Assembly (NCBI RefSeq): GCF_012939955.1 | Contig: NZ_SPMY01000011.1 | Coordinates: forward strand, 81,136 to 145,135 | Source: Candidatus Accumulibacter phosphatis | GTDB taxonomy: Bacteria > Pseudomonadota > Gammaproteobacteria > Burkholderiales > Rhodocyclaceae | DNA length: 64,000 nucleotides | Direction: 5' to 3' | Part shown: positions 1 through 9,293 of the stretch, piece after piece | Numbering within the stretch: position 1 is the stretch's first letter | Layout of the letters: every line of letters begins with the position of its first letter | Notes under the pieces: generated by a model | Told to the model about the DNA's origin: nothing | The model's database searches: none | What the model saw: the letters and a program-made list of their open reading frames with translations, nothing else | Program-made: the position numbers and the translations under genes

Positions 1-130
1 ACCAGCCAGCCAGCGCCGGCACTTCGGGCCGCTTGAAGTCCGGCCCGACCGCCACGCAGCCGCCGAGCAACAGCGCAGCAGCGAGAGCGGGCAGGCGCGG
101 GCCGGTGGCGCCGGCGAAGCACCGCCGCAT
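1..130 (-). CDS. RND efflux outer-membrane lipoprotein, NodT type (5' end only)
   Basis: Only the first 43 codons are in the window; the gene runs off the left edge. Reading leftward from an ATG at 130, the product has an Arg-rich start, a hydrophobic segment (LPALAAALLLGGC) with a lipobox ending in Cys25, and then VAVGPDFKRPEVP. That last segment is the typical mature N-terminus of NodT/OprM-family outer-membrane factors, the exit ducts of tripartite RND efflux pumps. The start lies 4 bases past the stop of the upstream AI-2E permease, so the two are probably cotranscribed. The substrate cannot be inferred. The call rests on the lipobox plus the family-typical GPDFKRP segment. Confidence 0.75.
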   Translation of the reverse strand, partial: MRRCFAGATGPRLPALAAALLLGGCVAVGPDFKRPEVPALAGW

Positions 131-134
131 CGGC

Positions 135-1268
135 TCAGGCGGTGGTGGAGGAGGAATCGGCAGCAGGCCGTGTCGATGTCCGTTCCGGATTGTCAGCCAC
201 CCAGCGCATGAAGATCTGGTAGCCCAGCGCCAGCAAGGTCGCGCCGATGAACATGCCGAGGATGCCGGTCGTGGCCATGCCACCGAGTGCGCCGATCAGG
301 ATCACCGGCATCGGCGCATCGACGCCGCGGCCGAGCATCAGCGGTTTCAGGACGTTGTCGGCCATGCCGCCGACGAACAGCAGAACGGAGTAGGCGGCGG
401 CGGCAACGGTACCGTAGTCGCCGCTCGTCCAGATCCAGCCGATCACCGGCAGCGTGACGAGCAGTGCTGGCAACTGTGCGATGCCGAGCACGAGGACGAC
501 CACGGCCAGCACGCCGGCGAACGGGACGCCGGCGATCATCAGCGCGACGCCGATGATCAGCGCCTGAATACAGGCGATGCCGATGACGCCCGAGGCGACG
601 GCACGCACCGTCGCCGTCGACAGCGTGGTGAACTCCTTGCCGCGGGCCAGCCCGGCGATACGTTCGAAAATCTCCAGCATCGCCTTGGCGCCCGCTTCGC
701 CCCAGGCCATCATGATGCCGGCGACGATGAACGAGAAGATGAACATCAGCAGGCCACCGCCGAGGCCGGCGACCATGCCCAGTGCCTTGCTCGCCAGTTC
801 GCCGATCTTCGGCTGCATGGTCTTGACCAGTGCCGGCAGGTCGGCGTGCGCCTGCGACCAGAACTCATGCACTTTCTCGCCCACCACCGGCCAGGAAGCC
901 ACCTTGTCGGACGGCGCCGGCACCTGGATCGTGTTGTCGCGCACGCCGTGGACCACGCCTTGCACCGAGTCGCCGAACTGGCTGGCCAGCATGACGGTCG
1001 GCGTGATGATGACCGCGACGGCGAGCAGCACGATGAGCGTCGACGCGAGCCCCTGCTTGCCACCGATCCGTGCGGCGAGCATCTGGTGCAGCGGATAGAT
1101 CGTGATCGCCAGGATCAGCGCCCACAGCATCATCGACATGAATGGCGAGAAGATTTTGTAGCACAGCAACACCAACGCCAGGACCAGGCCGGCGCGGATA
1201 AAGACGTCGAGCAGGCGACGTGACAGACGGTCTTCCAGTTCGTGGTCGGGTTCGCGAGGGGCGGTCAT
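135..1268 (-). CDS. AI-2E family transporter (PerM/TqsA-like permease)
   Basis: This is a 377-residue integral membrane protein with about eight hydrophobic segments and the clustered C-terminal helices typical of the AI-2E transporter family. Members include putative exporters of autoinducer-2 and Na+/H+ or small-molecule permeases. Gly-rich segments such as MVAGLGGGLLMFIFSF, and the C-terminal GVDAPMPVILIGALGGMATTG, match the family. The chosen ATG at 1268 has a strong AAGGAGA ribosome site; a longer frame from 1382 has none and a low-complexity N-terminus. It is followed 4 bases later by an efflux outer-membrane protein. The substrate is unknown. Confidence 0.85.
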   Translation of the reverse strand: MTAPREPDHELEDRLSRRLLDVFIRAGLVLALVLLCYKIFSPFMSMMLWALILAITIYPLHQMLAARIGGKQGLASTLIVLLAVAVIITPTVMLASQFGDSVQGVVHGVRDNTIQVPAPSDKVASWPVVGEKVHEFWSQAHADLPALVKTMQPKIGELASKALGMVAGLGGGLLMFIFSFIVAGIMMAWGEAGAKAMLEIFERIAGLARGKEFTTLSTATVRAVASGVIGIACIQALIIGVALMIAGVPFAGVLAVVVLVLGIAQLPALLVTLPVIGWIWTSGDYGTVAAAAYSVLLFVGGMADNVLKPLMLGRGVDAPMPVILIGALGGMATTGILGMFIGATLLALGYQIFMRWVADNPERTSTRPAADSSSTTA

Positions 1269-1573
1269 CGGGGATCTCCTTCTATGCGGCGGTGAATGGG
1301 GCCGGCAACGGTGCTGGCGGCACGCCACCCCATGTGGCGGCGGCGTGAATGTAGCACACCACAGCGTCGCCACGCATGACATGCCAGCTGACGCTATGAG
1401 CTTGATTCATCGGCGAATTCGAAGCGAACGACGAGAACGAAGAGCAACGGGAGCGGCCTGGCGACCTGCCGGAAATGCGGCGAGGATTTGGACGAAGCGA
1501 ACCTATCGAGCAGAGGAGACGGTCGAAGCGTGCTCTGCAGCTGGCGAGCACGGCATTCGACCGCTACTGTCAA
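1269..1573. other. intergenic, about 300 bases
   Basis: This is the spacer between the AI-2E permease start and the end of a small secreted protein gene. It must hold the permease promoter. Open frames here are short and low-complexity, with no recognisable domain. I see no RNA gene or clear terminator. Confidence 0.5.
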
Positions 1574-1843
1574 TCAATACTTGATGTCCCGCTTCTCCTC
1601 GCGGCCATCCTGTTTCGTTTCGCGCTTGTCTTGCCGGCACGCGGCGTTGCTCTGCTGGTTGGTGGCCCGGCAGTCGACCTTCTCCGAGCGCGCGTCCTGT
1701 TTGGCTGACTGATTGGTATCGCGACCTTCCTGGCGTTGTTGCGACTGGTCGGTAGCCAGGGCGGCACCGGATAGCGCCAGGAGTCCGACGGCGGTCAGCG
1801 TCCCGACGGTGCGGCGCCAGATTCCGATTCTTGATTCGCTCAT
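1574..1843 (-). CDS. small secreted protein, charged and Gln-rich, unknown function
   Basis: This 89-residue product has a clear Sec signal peptide (RRTVGTLTAVGLLALSGAALA, cleaved after about residue 31) and a mature part dominated by Arg, Lys, Asp and Gln. It has two cysteines (in VDCRA and AACRQ) and repeated RxxK/DxR patterns. It looks like a small disordered or helical periplasmic protein; I recognise no family. The start at 1843 is supported by GAGGAG a few bases upstream; the longer frame overlaps aspA. It lies 11 bases after the aspA stop on the same strand, so it may be read through from aspA. Confidence 0.6.
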   Translation of the reverse strand: MSESRIGIWRRTVGTLTAVGLLALSGAALATDQSQQRQEGRDTNQSAKQDARSEKVDCRATNQQSNAACRQDKRETKQDGREEKRDIKY

Positions 1844-1854
1844 GTTCACGCTCC

Positions 1855-3255
<1,401 letters not shown>

Positions 3256-3404
3256 TGCGTTTCCTTTCGCTTGCGTGAGAGGCGACTGCCACAGCAGCTT
3301 GACAGCCGTGTTGGAGAAAACCGATCCGGTGCGCCTGCGAAGCCAACCTGCCAGGACACGCCTGCTGCAAGCTTACGCCACATTCCGGCCCGCGAACGCA
3401 GCAC

Positions 3405-3695
3405 TCAGCGGAGTCTGCCCGCCACGACCGCCTTTATTCCAGTCACTGGCTGGACAGGCATAACTTTCCGGATCGTTTCCAGCACCTCGCGGCTCTCGGA
3501 GAGCGGCATTCTCAGCGTGCGCGAAGCAACCGAGACGAATTCGATGAGGATCGACACGCCGATGATGCCGCCCGCCTTGATGATCTCCTTAACTCGCCAT
3601 GCTTTCGCTTCGTCGGATGAAAGCAGGTACAACGTACCCTGCCGGGTAGGCAAGAATCGCTTTTGGCTGACGTCTGTCTGCCTGAAGCGGGGCAC
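3405..3695 (-). pseudogene. decayed PIN-domain (VapC-like) toxin gene fragment
   Basis: The central part of this 96-codon frame (LYLLSSDEAKA, then KAGGIIGVSILIEFVSVASR, then MPLSESREVLETIRKVMPVQP) follows the pattern of PIN-domain ribonucleases of type II toxin-antitoxin modules. The normal opening FLDTNVLLYLL is altered to FLPTRQGTLYLL, which removes the first catalytic Asp. The C-terminal half with the remaining acidic residues (typically D-A-x-I-x-A-A) is missing. I found no AbrB- or PHD-like antitoxin frame upstream on this strand. I therefore call it a remnant without toxin activity. The fold assignment is by pattern recognition only. Confidence 0.55.
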
Positions 3696-4115
3696 TGTCG
3701 CCGCTGTAGTCAGCCGGGCAGAAAGCTGTCACCATCGTTGCGGACCGTCGCGTCGCAGGCGATGCAGTGACCTTGCAGCCGCTCAGCGGTGTCTCGCCGG
3801 CAAGCTTGCATGAAATCACTGAGGGTCCTTGCTAACGATCATGACACTCGAGAGACCCCGGATGATGAAAGTCATGACCGTCCCCCCGGCCCTTCTCCCG
3901 CGAGGGGAGAAGGGAGTTTCGTGAGTCGCTTGCGCGACTTTCACATTGACAGTTGAACAGGCTCACGCGCACCGCCTACTTTGACTGACTCGGCGTACGA
4001 CGACTCTCGTGACCTCAACGACGCGAACCGCCCGTGCGGACCCGCATGCCTGATGATGTCGGACCGCTCGGGCAGGAAACGGGCCGACCCTAGCCCGGTT
4101 GCACGTGGCGAATTC
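3696..4115. other. intergenic region carrying a dispersed repeat
   Basis: About 420 bases lie between the PIN remnant and the TPR gene. The only structure I see is the two-hairpin repeat at 3864-3941. The rest has no convincing coding frame, tRNA fold or T-run terminator. Confidence 0.5.
3864..3941. repeat. two-hairpin dispersed repeat, copy 1
   Basis: This roughly 78-base element is nearly identical to one at 21030-21114. Hairpin 1 pairs 3890-3899 (CCCTTCTCCC) with 3905-3914 (GGGAGAAGGG). Hairpin 2 pairs 3924-3929 (AGTCGC) with 3934-3939 (GCGACT). The arms are identical in both copies, while the loops differ. The form resembles REP/BIME-type or MITE-like extragenic elements. No ORF lies within it. 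Confidence 0.7.
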
Positions 4116-5414
4116 TCAGCGACCCTGCAATCGTTGTAATGCCTGCTGAGCAGCCGGGTAATTCTTATCCAATGTCAGGGTCTTTTCGAATGCCACCGCT
4201 GCTTCCTGAGGTTTGCCCATTTCCTGTAATACCACGCCCAAGTGATAGAACACCGAAGCAGGCACGTGTTGTAGACGAGTGGCTCGTTGCAAGGACAGCT
4301 CGGCGTCCTTTAAATTGCCTCGCGCACGATAAACCCAGGCGAGGGTGTCATGGTAGTCGGCGATATCTGGCGACAGTTGCACCGCCTTTTTGGCCCACAC
4401 CTCAGCCTGTTCGAGGTTTTTTCCATTTTCTGTTTCCATCCAGGCGAGGTTGTTGTAGGCGGCTGACAGCTTGAGATCAAGCTTGATGGCCGCCAGATAG
4501 GATTTCTTGGCCTCCTCGTACTGGCCTAACTGTTGCTGAATAATCCCCTGCTTCAGCCATGCGGTAACCAGGTCGGGCTGAGCAAGAACAGCGGCGGAAT
4601 AGTCTGCCAGGGCTTTGTCCGGGCTGCGACGTGCTTGCTGAATGTCGCCACGCAATTCCAAAGCGTCGGCCAGTGTCGGCTGGATTGTCAGGGCGCGCTC
4701 AAGCAAGATCAGGGCTTCATCCAGTTCCTTCTGTTGCAGGCTCAAACGCGCCAACGCCAGCAGTGGTAGCGGATTAGCTGGCGCCAGACGGGCGGATGTT
4801 TCCAAAGCAGCCCGCGCCTTGGTCAAGTCGCCCACACGCATCAGAGTTACCCCATAGGCGTAATTTGCGCCGGCGTGATTTGGGTCAATGTCCAGCACCT
4901 GTCCGTACAGGGATAAGGCCGCACTCGGCTTGCCAAGCACTGTGGCATAGAGATCGGCCAGATCCATGCGCGGCCTGATCAGTTTCGGATCCAGTTCAGC
5001 CGCTTTTTTCAACGCTTTCTCGGCCTCTGGATACTTCTTCTGCACAGCCAGCAGGCGGCCCAGCGAGGCCTGCGCATTAGCGTTGTCCGGTGCGGCTTTG
5101 ACGGCCTGTTTGATCAGCTTGGCGGCCAACTCCGGATGCTGTCTCTGGTGGGCAATTTCCGCCAGGCCGAGAAGCGAGTTGGCATGGTCAGGCTGCTTCT
5201 TGAGAGCACGATTGAAGGCGAGTTCCGCACCCTCGGTGTCGTTTGCCGCCAGCTTTTTGATGCCTTCCGCATAGTCCTGGTCTGCCGGCGAGGCGGTCTG
5301 GTCCGCAGGGAGGGTCAGGCGCGGGGCAGAGCCAAGTGCCTGCGGAGTGGCATTCGCCAGACAGGAAAAAAGCGACGAGACGAGCAGGAGAATCAGCGGC
5401 CGAATGAATATCAT
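4116..5414 (-). CDS. secreted tetratricopeptide-repeat protein
   Basis: This 432-residue protein has a signal peptide (IFIRPLILLLVSSLFSCLANA) followed by about ten or eleven consecutive TPR units from residue ~45 to the C-terminus. The units have the typical W/LxxxG-A...P pattern (for example AEKALKKAAELDP and AVQLSPDIADYHDTLAWVY). TPR arrays are protein-protein scaffolds, so this one should act in the periplasm or at the envelope. An in-frame ATG ten codons upstream (5444) lies inside the terminator hairpin of the preceding gene, so I prefer 5414. It lies downstream of a PEP-CTERM gene on the same strand. TPR proteins often accompany exosortase systems, but this one lacks the length of PrsT. 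The partner is unknown. Confidence 0.8.
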   Translation of the reverse strand: MIFIRPLILLLVSSLFSCLANATPQALGSAPRLTLPADQTASPADQDYAEGIKKLAANDTEGAELAFNRALKKQPDHANSLLGLAEIAHQRQHPELAAKLIKQAVKAAPDNANAQASLGRLLAVQKKYPEAEKALKKAAELDPKLIRPRMDLADLYATVLGKPSAALSLYGQVLDIDPNHAGANYAYGVTLMRVGDLTKARAALETSARLAPANPLPLLALARLSLQQKELDEALILLERALTIQPTLADALELRGDIQQARRSPDKALADYSAAVLAQPDLVTAWLKQGIIQQQLGQYEEAKKSYLAAIKLDLKLSAAYNNLAWMETENGKNLEQAEVWAKKAVQLSPDIADYHDTLAWVYRARGNLKDAELSLQRATRLQHVPASVFYHLGVVLQEMGKPQEAAVAFEKTLTLDKNYPAAQQALQRLQGR

Positions 5415-5428
5415 GATTGAAAGCCCGT

Positions 5429-5472
5429 AAAAAGAAAAACCCACCGCAGCATCTTACGCCACGGTGGGTTTT
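5429..5472 (-). terminator. intrinsic terminator after the PEP-CTERM gene
   Basis: On the minus strand AAAACCCACCG (5472-5462) pairs with CGGTGGGTTTT (5446-5436) around a 15-base loop. A T-rich tract (5439-5429) follows directly. It sits about 60 bases past the PEP-CTERM stop and just before the TPR gene, so the two genes are probably separate transcripts. Confidence 0.8.
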
Positions 5473-5531
5473 CCTTCAACGAGCGCTTACCTGCCTCGCC
5501 CGCACTGCTACATTGTCGAGAGTGCTATCGA

Positions 5532-6575
5532 TCAGGCTTTCCGGCGGCGGGAAAATCCCAGACCGGCAAGGCCCAGACCCAACAGCGCAAAAGTGGCTGG
5601 TTCAGGAACGTCGCAGGGAGGTTGTCCCGGCAGGCCGCACTCAATAGGTTTACCGCCTACGCCCGCGAAACCGAAGATGAATGTGGGTGCATCATCATCG
5701 GCACTGCCTCCGCTATTGCTCTGCCCAAGCGAATACAGCTCAATGCTTTCAGCGGCGATGGCAGCGATGGCTGCGGCTTTTCCGCCCGCGGCACCGTAGA
5801 AAATATCAAATTCGTACGTTTCGCCATCGGCGATGGAGCCGAAGTTGAAACGGAAGTAGGCGCCATGGTCCGATGGCCCGAATGCTTCACAGTCCGAGTC
5901 ATGGCAGCCGTAACCGCTGTCGGAATAGGGCGCGAGCGGATTGGCGGTGTTGAACCCGTTGGCGCCTGATTCCTCGAGCAGCGTGGTAGTGGCGGTTCCC
6001 TTGATGGTCACAAATTCACTGAACTCGGTCGGCGGGACGTCCCAGTCCATGACGCGTACGTACTTGACGTCGGAGACCGCAGCACCGGTCGTGTTGGTGA
6101 TCGTGACGTGATCGCGGAACAATGCGCCCGGCGCATTGGTTGAAGGTTGATAGGCTTGCTTGACGACAAGTCCGGGCAGGCTGGTGAGGCTGGTGGTGGT
6201 GGTGACCGTGCTGCCTGTAACAGCGGTTGCAGCGCCGAAGGTCAGGTTGTTGGGCCCAGAATCAGTGGTAACGTTGGCATAGCCGCTATCCGTGCCATTC
6301 ACCGATACCCCCCAGCCTTCGCAAAAACAGCCGGGCGAGGTGGCGTCACGCCAGTCCGACGCGGTAGCGCTGCCAAACTGATAGGCCAAACCAGTCACAC
6401 TAGAATTCACAACGATGTTGGGCGTAGTGTTCAGCGAACCATCATCATTGACCCCCAGCGCGACGGCGGCGGTAGCGGCAGAGCCGGTGTTGTAAATGAC
6501 GGTACCGGCCTGGGCCGCACCGGCGGCGAGAAGCAGCGCGGCAGCAATGGCGCTTGTCTTGAACATGTTTTTCAT
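5532..6575 (-). CDS. PEP-CTERM sorting-domain exported protein
   Basis: This 347-residue protein has a Sec signal peptide (KTSAIAAALLLAAGAAQA) and a C-terminal sorting tail: DVPEPATFALLGLGLAGLGF followed by SRRRKA. That is a PEP motif, a transmembrane helix and a basic end, the substrate signature of exosortase/EpsH. Such proteins are exported, trimmed and probably tied to exopolysaccharide. The body is rich in Thr, Gly, Ser and Asn, has paired Cys residues and no known enzyme motif. The ATG at 6575 has GGAGA upstream. A sigma-54-type promoter lies about 70 bases upstream (6642-6657). No exosortase gene is in this window. Confidence 0.9.
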   Translation of the reverse strand: MKNMFKTSAIAAALLLAAGAAQAGTVIYNTGSAATAAVALGVNDDGSLNTTPNIVVNSSVTGLAYQFGSATASDWRDATSPGCFCEGWGVSVNGTDSGYANVTTDSGPNNLTFGAATAVTGSTVTTTTSLTSLPGLVVKQAYQPSTNAPGALFRDHVTITNTTGAAVSDVKYVRVMDWDVPPTEFSEFVTIKGTATTTLLEESGANGFNTANPLAPYSDSGYGCHDSDCEAFGPSDHGAYFRFNFGSIADGETYEFDIFYGAAGGKAAAIAAIAAESIELYSLGQSNSGGSADDDAPTFIFGFAGVGGKPIECGLPGQPPCDVPEPATFALLGLGLAGLGFSRRRKA

Positions 6576-6641
6576 TTTGGTCTCCAGGGAAGAAAGGTAG
6601 AACGGCGATCGACTTTGATTGGGGAGCTACGCCAGATACAA

Positions 6642-6657
6642 AGCATGATCTGTGCCA
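6642..6657 (-). promoter_or_regulatory. sigma-54 (RpoN) promoter for the PEP-CTERM gene
   Basis: On the minus strand the sequence TGGCACAGATCATGCT fits the -24/-12 consensus TGGCAC-N5-TTGCW with one mismatch. It has exactly ten bases between the GG and GC dinucleotides. The -12 element is about 68 bases before the PEP-CTERM ATG, leaving a leader of about 55 bases. RpoN with the PrsK/PrsR pair is known to control PEP-CTERM genes in floc-forming relatives such as Zoogloea; its use here is inference. Confidence 0.7.
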
Positions 6658-6683
6658 CATTTATTACTACACAACAAAACAAT

Positions 6684-6699
6684 AACTTAAGAACTTAAG
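6684..6699. repeat. tandem AACTTAAG pair upstream of the sigma-54 site
   Basis: Two adjacent copies of AACTTAAG, each holding the palindrome CTTAAG, lie about 27 bases upstream of the -24 element in an AT-rich patch. This could be an activator or IHF-type binding region. There is no direct evidence for the ligand. Confidence 0.4.
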
Positions 6700-6973
6700 G
6701 GAGGTCTTTACGCGGGGGGAGTGTAAAAAAGGTCGACACACTCGCGATCAAGGACAGGGAATTCAAGGGCCTCAACCAGAGCAACCGTGCTCAGCTTTGA
6801 TTTGGGTCCTTGTCGTTTCGTGAGCGTTGAGGGCGCGGTCAAGGACGGGCAGCCGCCCGGCGAATCGAACCTTGGTAGCGTCAGAAACGCCACTACAATC
6901 AATGATTTGTGGCTGGTTGCGATCTTTCGCGCCTCCACCAGCGCGCAAGCGCGTCGCCGCGGCTCTTCCCTGC

Positions 6974-9265
6974 TTACCGCGTCAGCGCCATGAACAGCTC
7001 CGGCAGACGCTCCGGCAGACGCTCGATGTTGTCGATCACCGTATACCGGCGGCCAAAGATGTCCCCGACGTAGTCGTCGGCCTTGCGGTCGAGGTTGATG
7101 CAGTAGCTGAAAATGCCTTGCTGGTCGAGTTCCTCGACCGACTTGCGGGCATCCTCGATCAACAGGCGCTCGTCATGGACGTCGACGTCGGCGGGCTGGC
7201 CGTCGGTGAGCAGCAGCAGCAGTTTCTTGTCGGCTTTCTGCGCCGCCAGGTAGTGTGCAGCGTGGCGCATGGCGGCGCCCATGCGCGTCGAATAACCGGC
7301 CTGCATCGCTGCCAGGCGGGCCTTGACGACATCGCCCCAGCGCTCGCTGTAGCCTTTCAGGTGCAGGTAGCGGACGTCGTGGCGGCTGTCGGAGTGAAAA
7401 CCGGCGATGGCAAAAGGGTCGCCGAGTTGCTCGATCGACCAGGCGAGCAAGGACACCGCCTCCTGACTCAATTCGAGAATGCTCTGCTCGCCGCCGCTGG
7501 CGCCGACCTTGACCTTGTCGGCCAGCGACTGCGAGAGGTCGAGCAGAACCATTACCGCCAGGTTGCGACCGTCTGTGCGGTGGCTCATGTTGATACGCGG
7601 GTCGGGGCTGGCGCCGCCCTTGAAGTCGATCAGCGAACGCAGGGCGACATCGAGGTCGAGTTCGCTGCCCTCTTCCTGGTAGCGGATGCGGACCTTGTCC
7701 TGCGGCTTGAGGATGTCCAGCAGACGCTTCAGGCGCCGAGCCAGGACGGCGTGTTTTTCAAGCAGGCGATCGATCTTGCTGGCCTCGCCGGCGGGGTGCA
7801 GCGATTCGTAGAGGCTGACCCAGTCCGGCCGGTAGCTCTGGCTCTGGTAGTCCCACTCGGGATAGTGGCGCGGCGGCAGGCGATCGACATCGGCGGCGGC
7901 TGTCGTCGGACGCTGTTCGTCGAACATTTCCTCGTCGTCGCTGAGTTCGTGGAAGCGCCACAGGTGGCGGTTGTCGTCGCGATAGCCGACCTCGCTGTCG
8001 GCGAAATGGATATTGGCCAGCTGGTCGCTCTGGCGGCGGGTGCGGGCGATGTAGGCCAGAGCCAGCTCGGCGATTGCTTCGCTGCCGGATTCGCCCTGGG
8101 CCATCGTCTCGTGGAAGTGGCGAACGAACTTCAGCAACTCTGCCTCCTGATAGCCATGTTCGGCATCGAGCAGCGCGCGCGAGAACATGCTCAGGCGATG
8201 CCGCAGGCAGGAGGTGGTTTCGGGGTCGCAGGCGCCGGCGCGCGGCGTCGGGTGCAGCGCCAGGAAGATGCGGCGCATGCCGGGGTAGGCGCGCATGACC
8301 AGCGTCTCGATGCGGCTGTCTTCGAAAACCTCGATCGCCAGGCGCTGCATCGGGCTGCAGTTGTCGGCGAACATCGGCGTGCTCCAGCGGCGATGGCCGG
8401 CAATGTGGGCCAGGGTTGCGCGGTAGCGGTCGATGCCGGAAACGCCGTGCGCATCGTCAAGGACGTCCGGCAGGCGGATGCCCGAAGCGTCGTAATACGG
8501 CAGCGGTCGCTGCTGCGGTTCGTCGGGATCGGCCGGATACGGCACCAGTTGCGTGCTGTCGCCCCACAGCCCGCGCAGGTAGAGGTCGAGCAGGCGCTCC
8601 TTGTCGACCAGCAGCGTGCCGCGGCGCTCGCGCTGCAGCACGGCGCGGCTGTCCGCCGACTTGAGGCTGAAGTAGTCGCGTTGCCGCTCGGGATGATTCG
8701 GGTAGTTGCGGATGCCGTAATCGACCCAGTTGCGCAGCCCGGAGATCGACAACTGATTGAGCAGGGTCGGGGCCTGCGCAAGGAAATCGGGCAGGCCGGG
8801 GCTGGCGAAAGTTTGATGAATGCCGTGGATCGAACCTGTGGTGCGCGCGGTGAACTCCTGCGTCAGGTCCAGGTAGCGCTGCAGCTGCTGGCGCGACGGC
8901 AGCCGCCGGGCGACGGCGGCCAGGCTCTGCAGGAAGGGGGTTATTGCCTTGGCATTCGGTGATTTCCAGAGCGCATGCATGCTGGCGGTAACCGCCGGCA
9001 AGGCCGCTTCGCCGACCAGCTTGGCAATCGGCGGCCACTCCTCGAGGAATGCCAGTAGCGGCTCGACGCCGCGGCCCATGCCGCCGAGGAAGCGCGCCGT
9101 ATCGAGATAGCCGGCGACGCCTTCGGCCGAGAGGACGGCCAGCGCTTCGCGCATGCAGTCTTCGAAGACTTCGCCGACCTGCGGGAAGCCGCAGGCGAGC
9201 TGCTCGCGGTAGCCGCGCAGGCGCTCGTCCCAGGAAGGGGCGGCGGTATCGTCGGGAGGGGTCAT
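6974..9265 (-). CDS. cbbO: RuBisCO activase subunit CbbO (von Willebrand factor A domain)
   Basis: This 763-residue protein has a long helical N-terminal region and a C-terminal VWA domain (from about residue 560) with a MIDAS motif DLSQS near residue 573 and a downstream TDGQPADVDVHDERL. This is the CbbO/NorD layout. CbbO pairs with the AAA+ protein CbbQ to strip inhibitory sugar phosphates from RuBisCO, the MIDAS binding RuBisCO. The ATG at 9265 has GAGG upstream; a longer frame reads back into cbbQ. It lies 28 bases behind cbbQ and downstream of cbbM, as expected for a form II activase operon. NorD is the alternative, but the cbbM neighbour decides. Confidence 0.9.
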   Translation of the reverse strand: MTPPDDTAAPSWDERLRGYREQLACGFPQVGEVFEDCMREALAVLSAEGVAGYLDTARFLGGMGRGVEPLLAFLEEWPPIAKLVGEAALPAVTASMHALWKSPNAKAITPFLQSLAAVARRLPSRQQLQRYLDLTQEFTARTTGSIHGIHQTFASPGLPDFLAQAPTLLNQLSISGLRNWVDYGIRNYPNHPERQRDYFSLKSADSRAVLQRERRGTLLVDKERLLDLYLRGLWGDSTQLVPYPADPDEPQQRPLPYYDASGIRLPDVLDDAHGVSGIDRYRATLAHIAGHRRWSTPMFADNCSPMQRLAIEVFEDSRIETLVMRAYPGMRRIFLALHPTPRAGACDPETTSCLRHRLSMFSRALLDAEHGYQEAELLKFVRHFHETMAQGESGSEAIAELALAYIARTRRQSDQLANIHFADSEVGYRDDNRHLWRFHELSDDEEMFDEQRPTTAAADVDRLPPRHYPEWDYQSQSYRPDWVSLYESLHPAGEASKIDRLLEKHAVLARRLKRLLDILKPQDKVRIRYQEEGSELDLDVALRSLIDFKGGASPDPRINMSHRTDGRNLAVMVLLDLSQSLADKVKVGASGGEQSILELSQEAVSLLAWSIEQLGDPFAIAGFHSDSRHDVRYLHLKGYSERWGDVVKARLAAMQAGYSTRMGAAMRHAAHYLAAQKADKKLLLLLTDGQPADVDVHDERLLIEDARKSVEELDQQGIFSYCINLDRKADDYVGDIFGRRYTVIDNIERLPERLPELFMALTR

Positions 9266-9293
9266 TGCCTGAACCTCTACTCGGCAAGCGCAC

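Larger units (their letters stand above)
6576..6973. other. intergenic between cbbO and the PEP-CTERM gene
   Basis: About 400 bases separate the end of cbbO from the start of the PEP-CTERM gene. The half nearest the PEP-CTERM gene holds the sigma-54 promoter and an AT-rich tandem repeat. The half nearest cbbO has no domain-bearing frame. A short T-loop-like string near 6860 does not fold into a tRNA. Confidence 0.5.

Noticed and set aside
6840..6880. T-loop-like GGTTCGATTCG on the minus strand, possible tRNA or att site
   Set aside because: No acceptor, D or anticodon arms can be folded around it, and no integrase is adjacent.
6827..8962. 711-codon plus-strand frame opposite cbbO
   Set aside because: The cbbO reading has a MIDAS motif and operon context; the antisense translation is repetitive Val/Asp/Gln text without a family.
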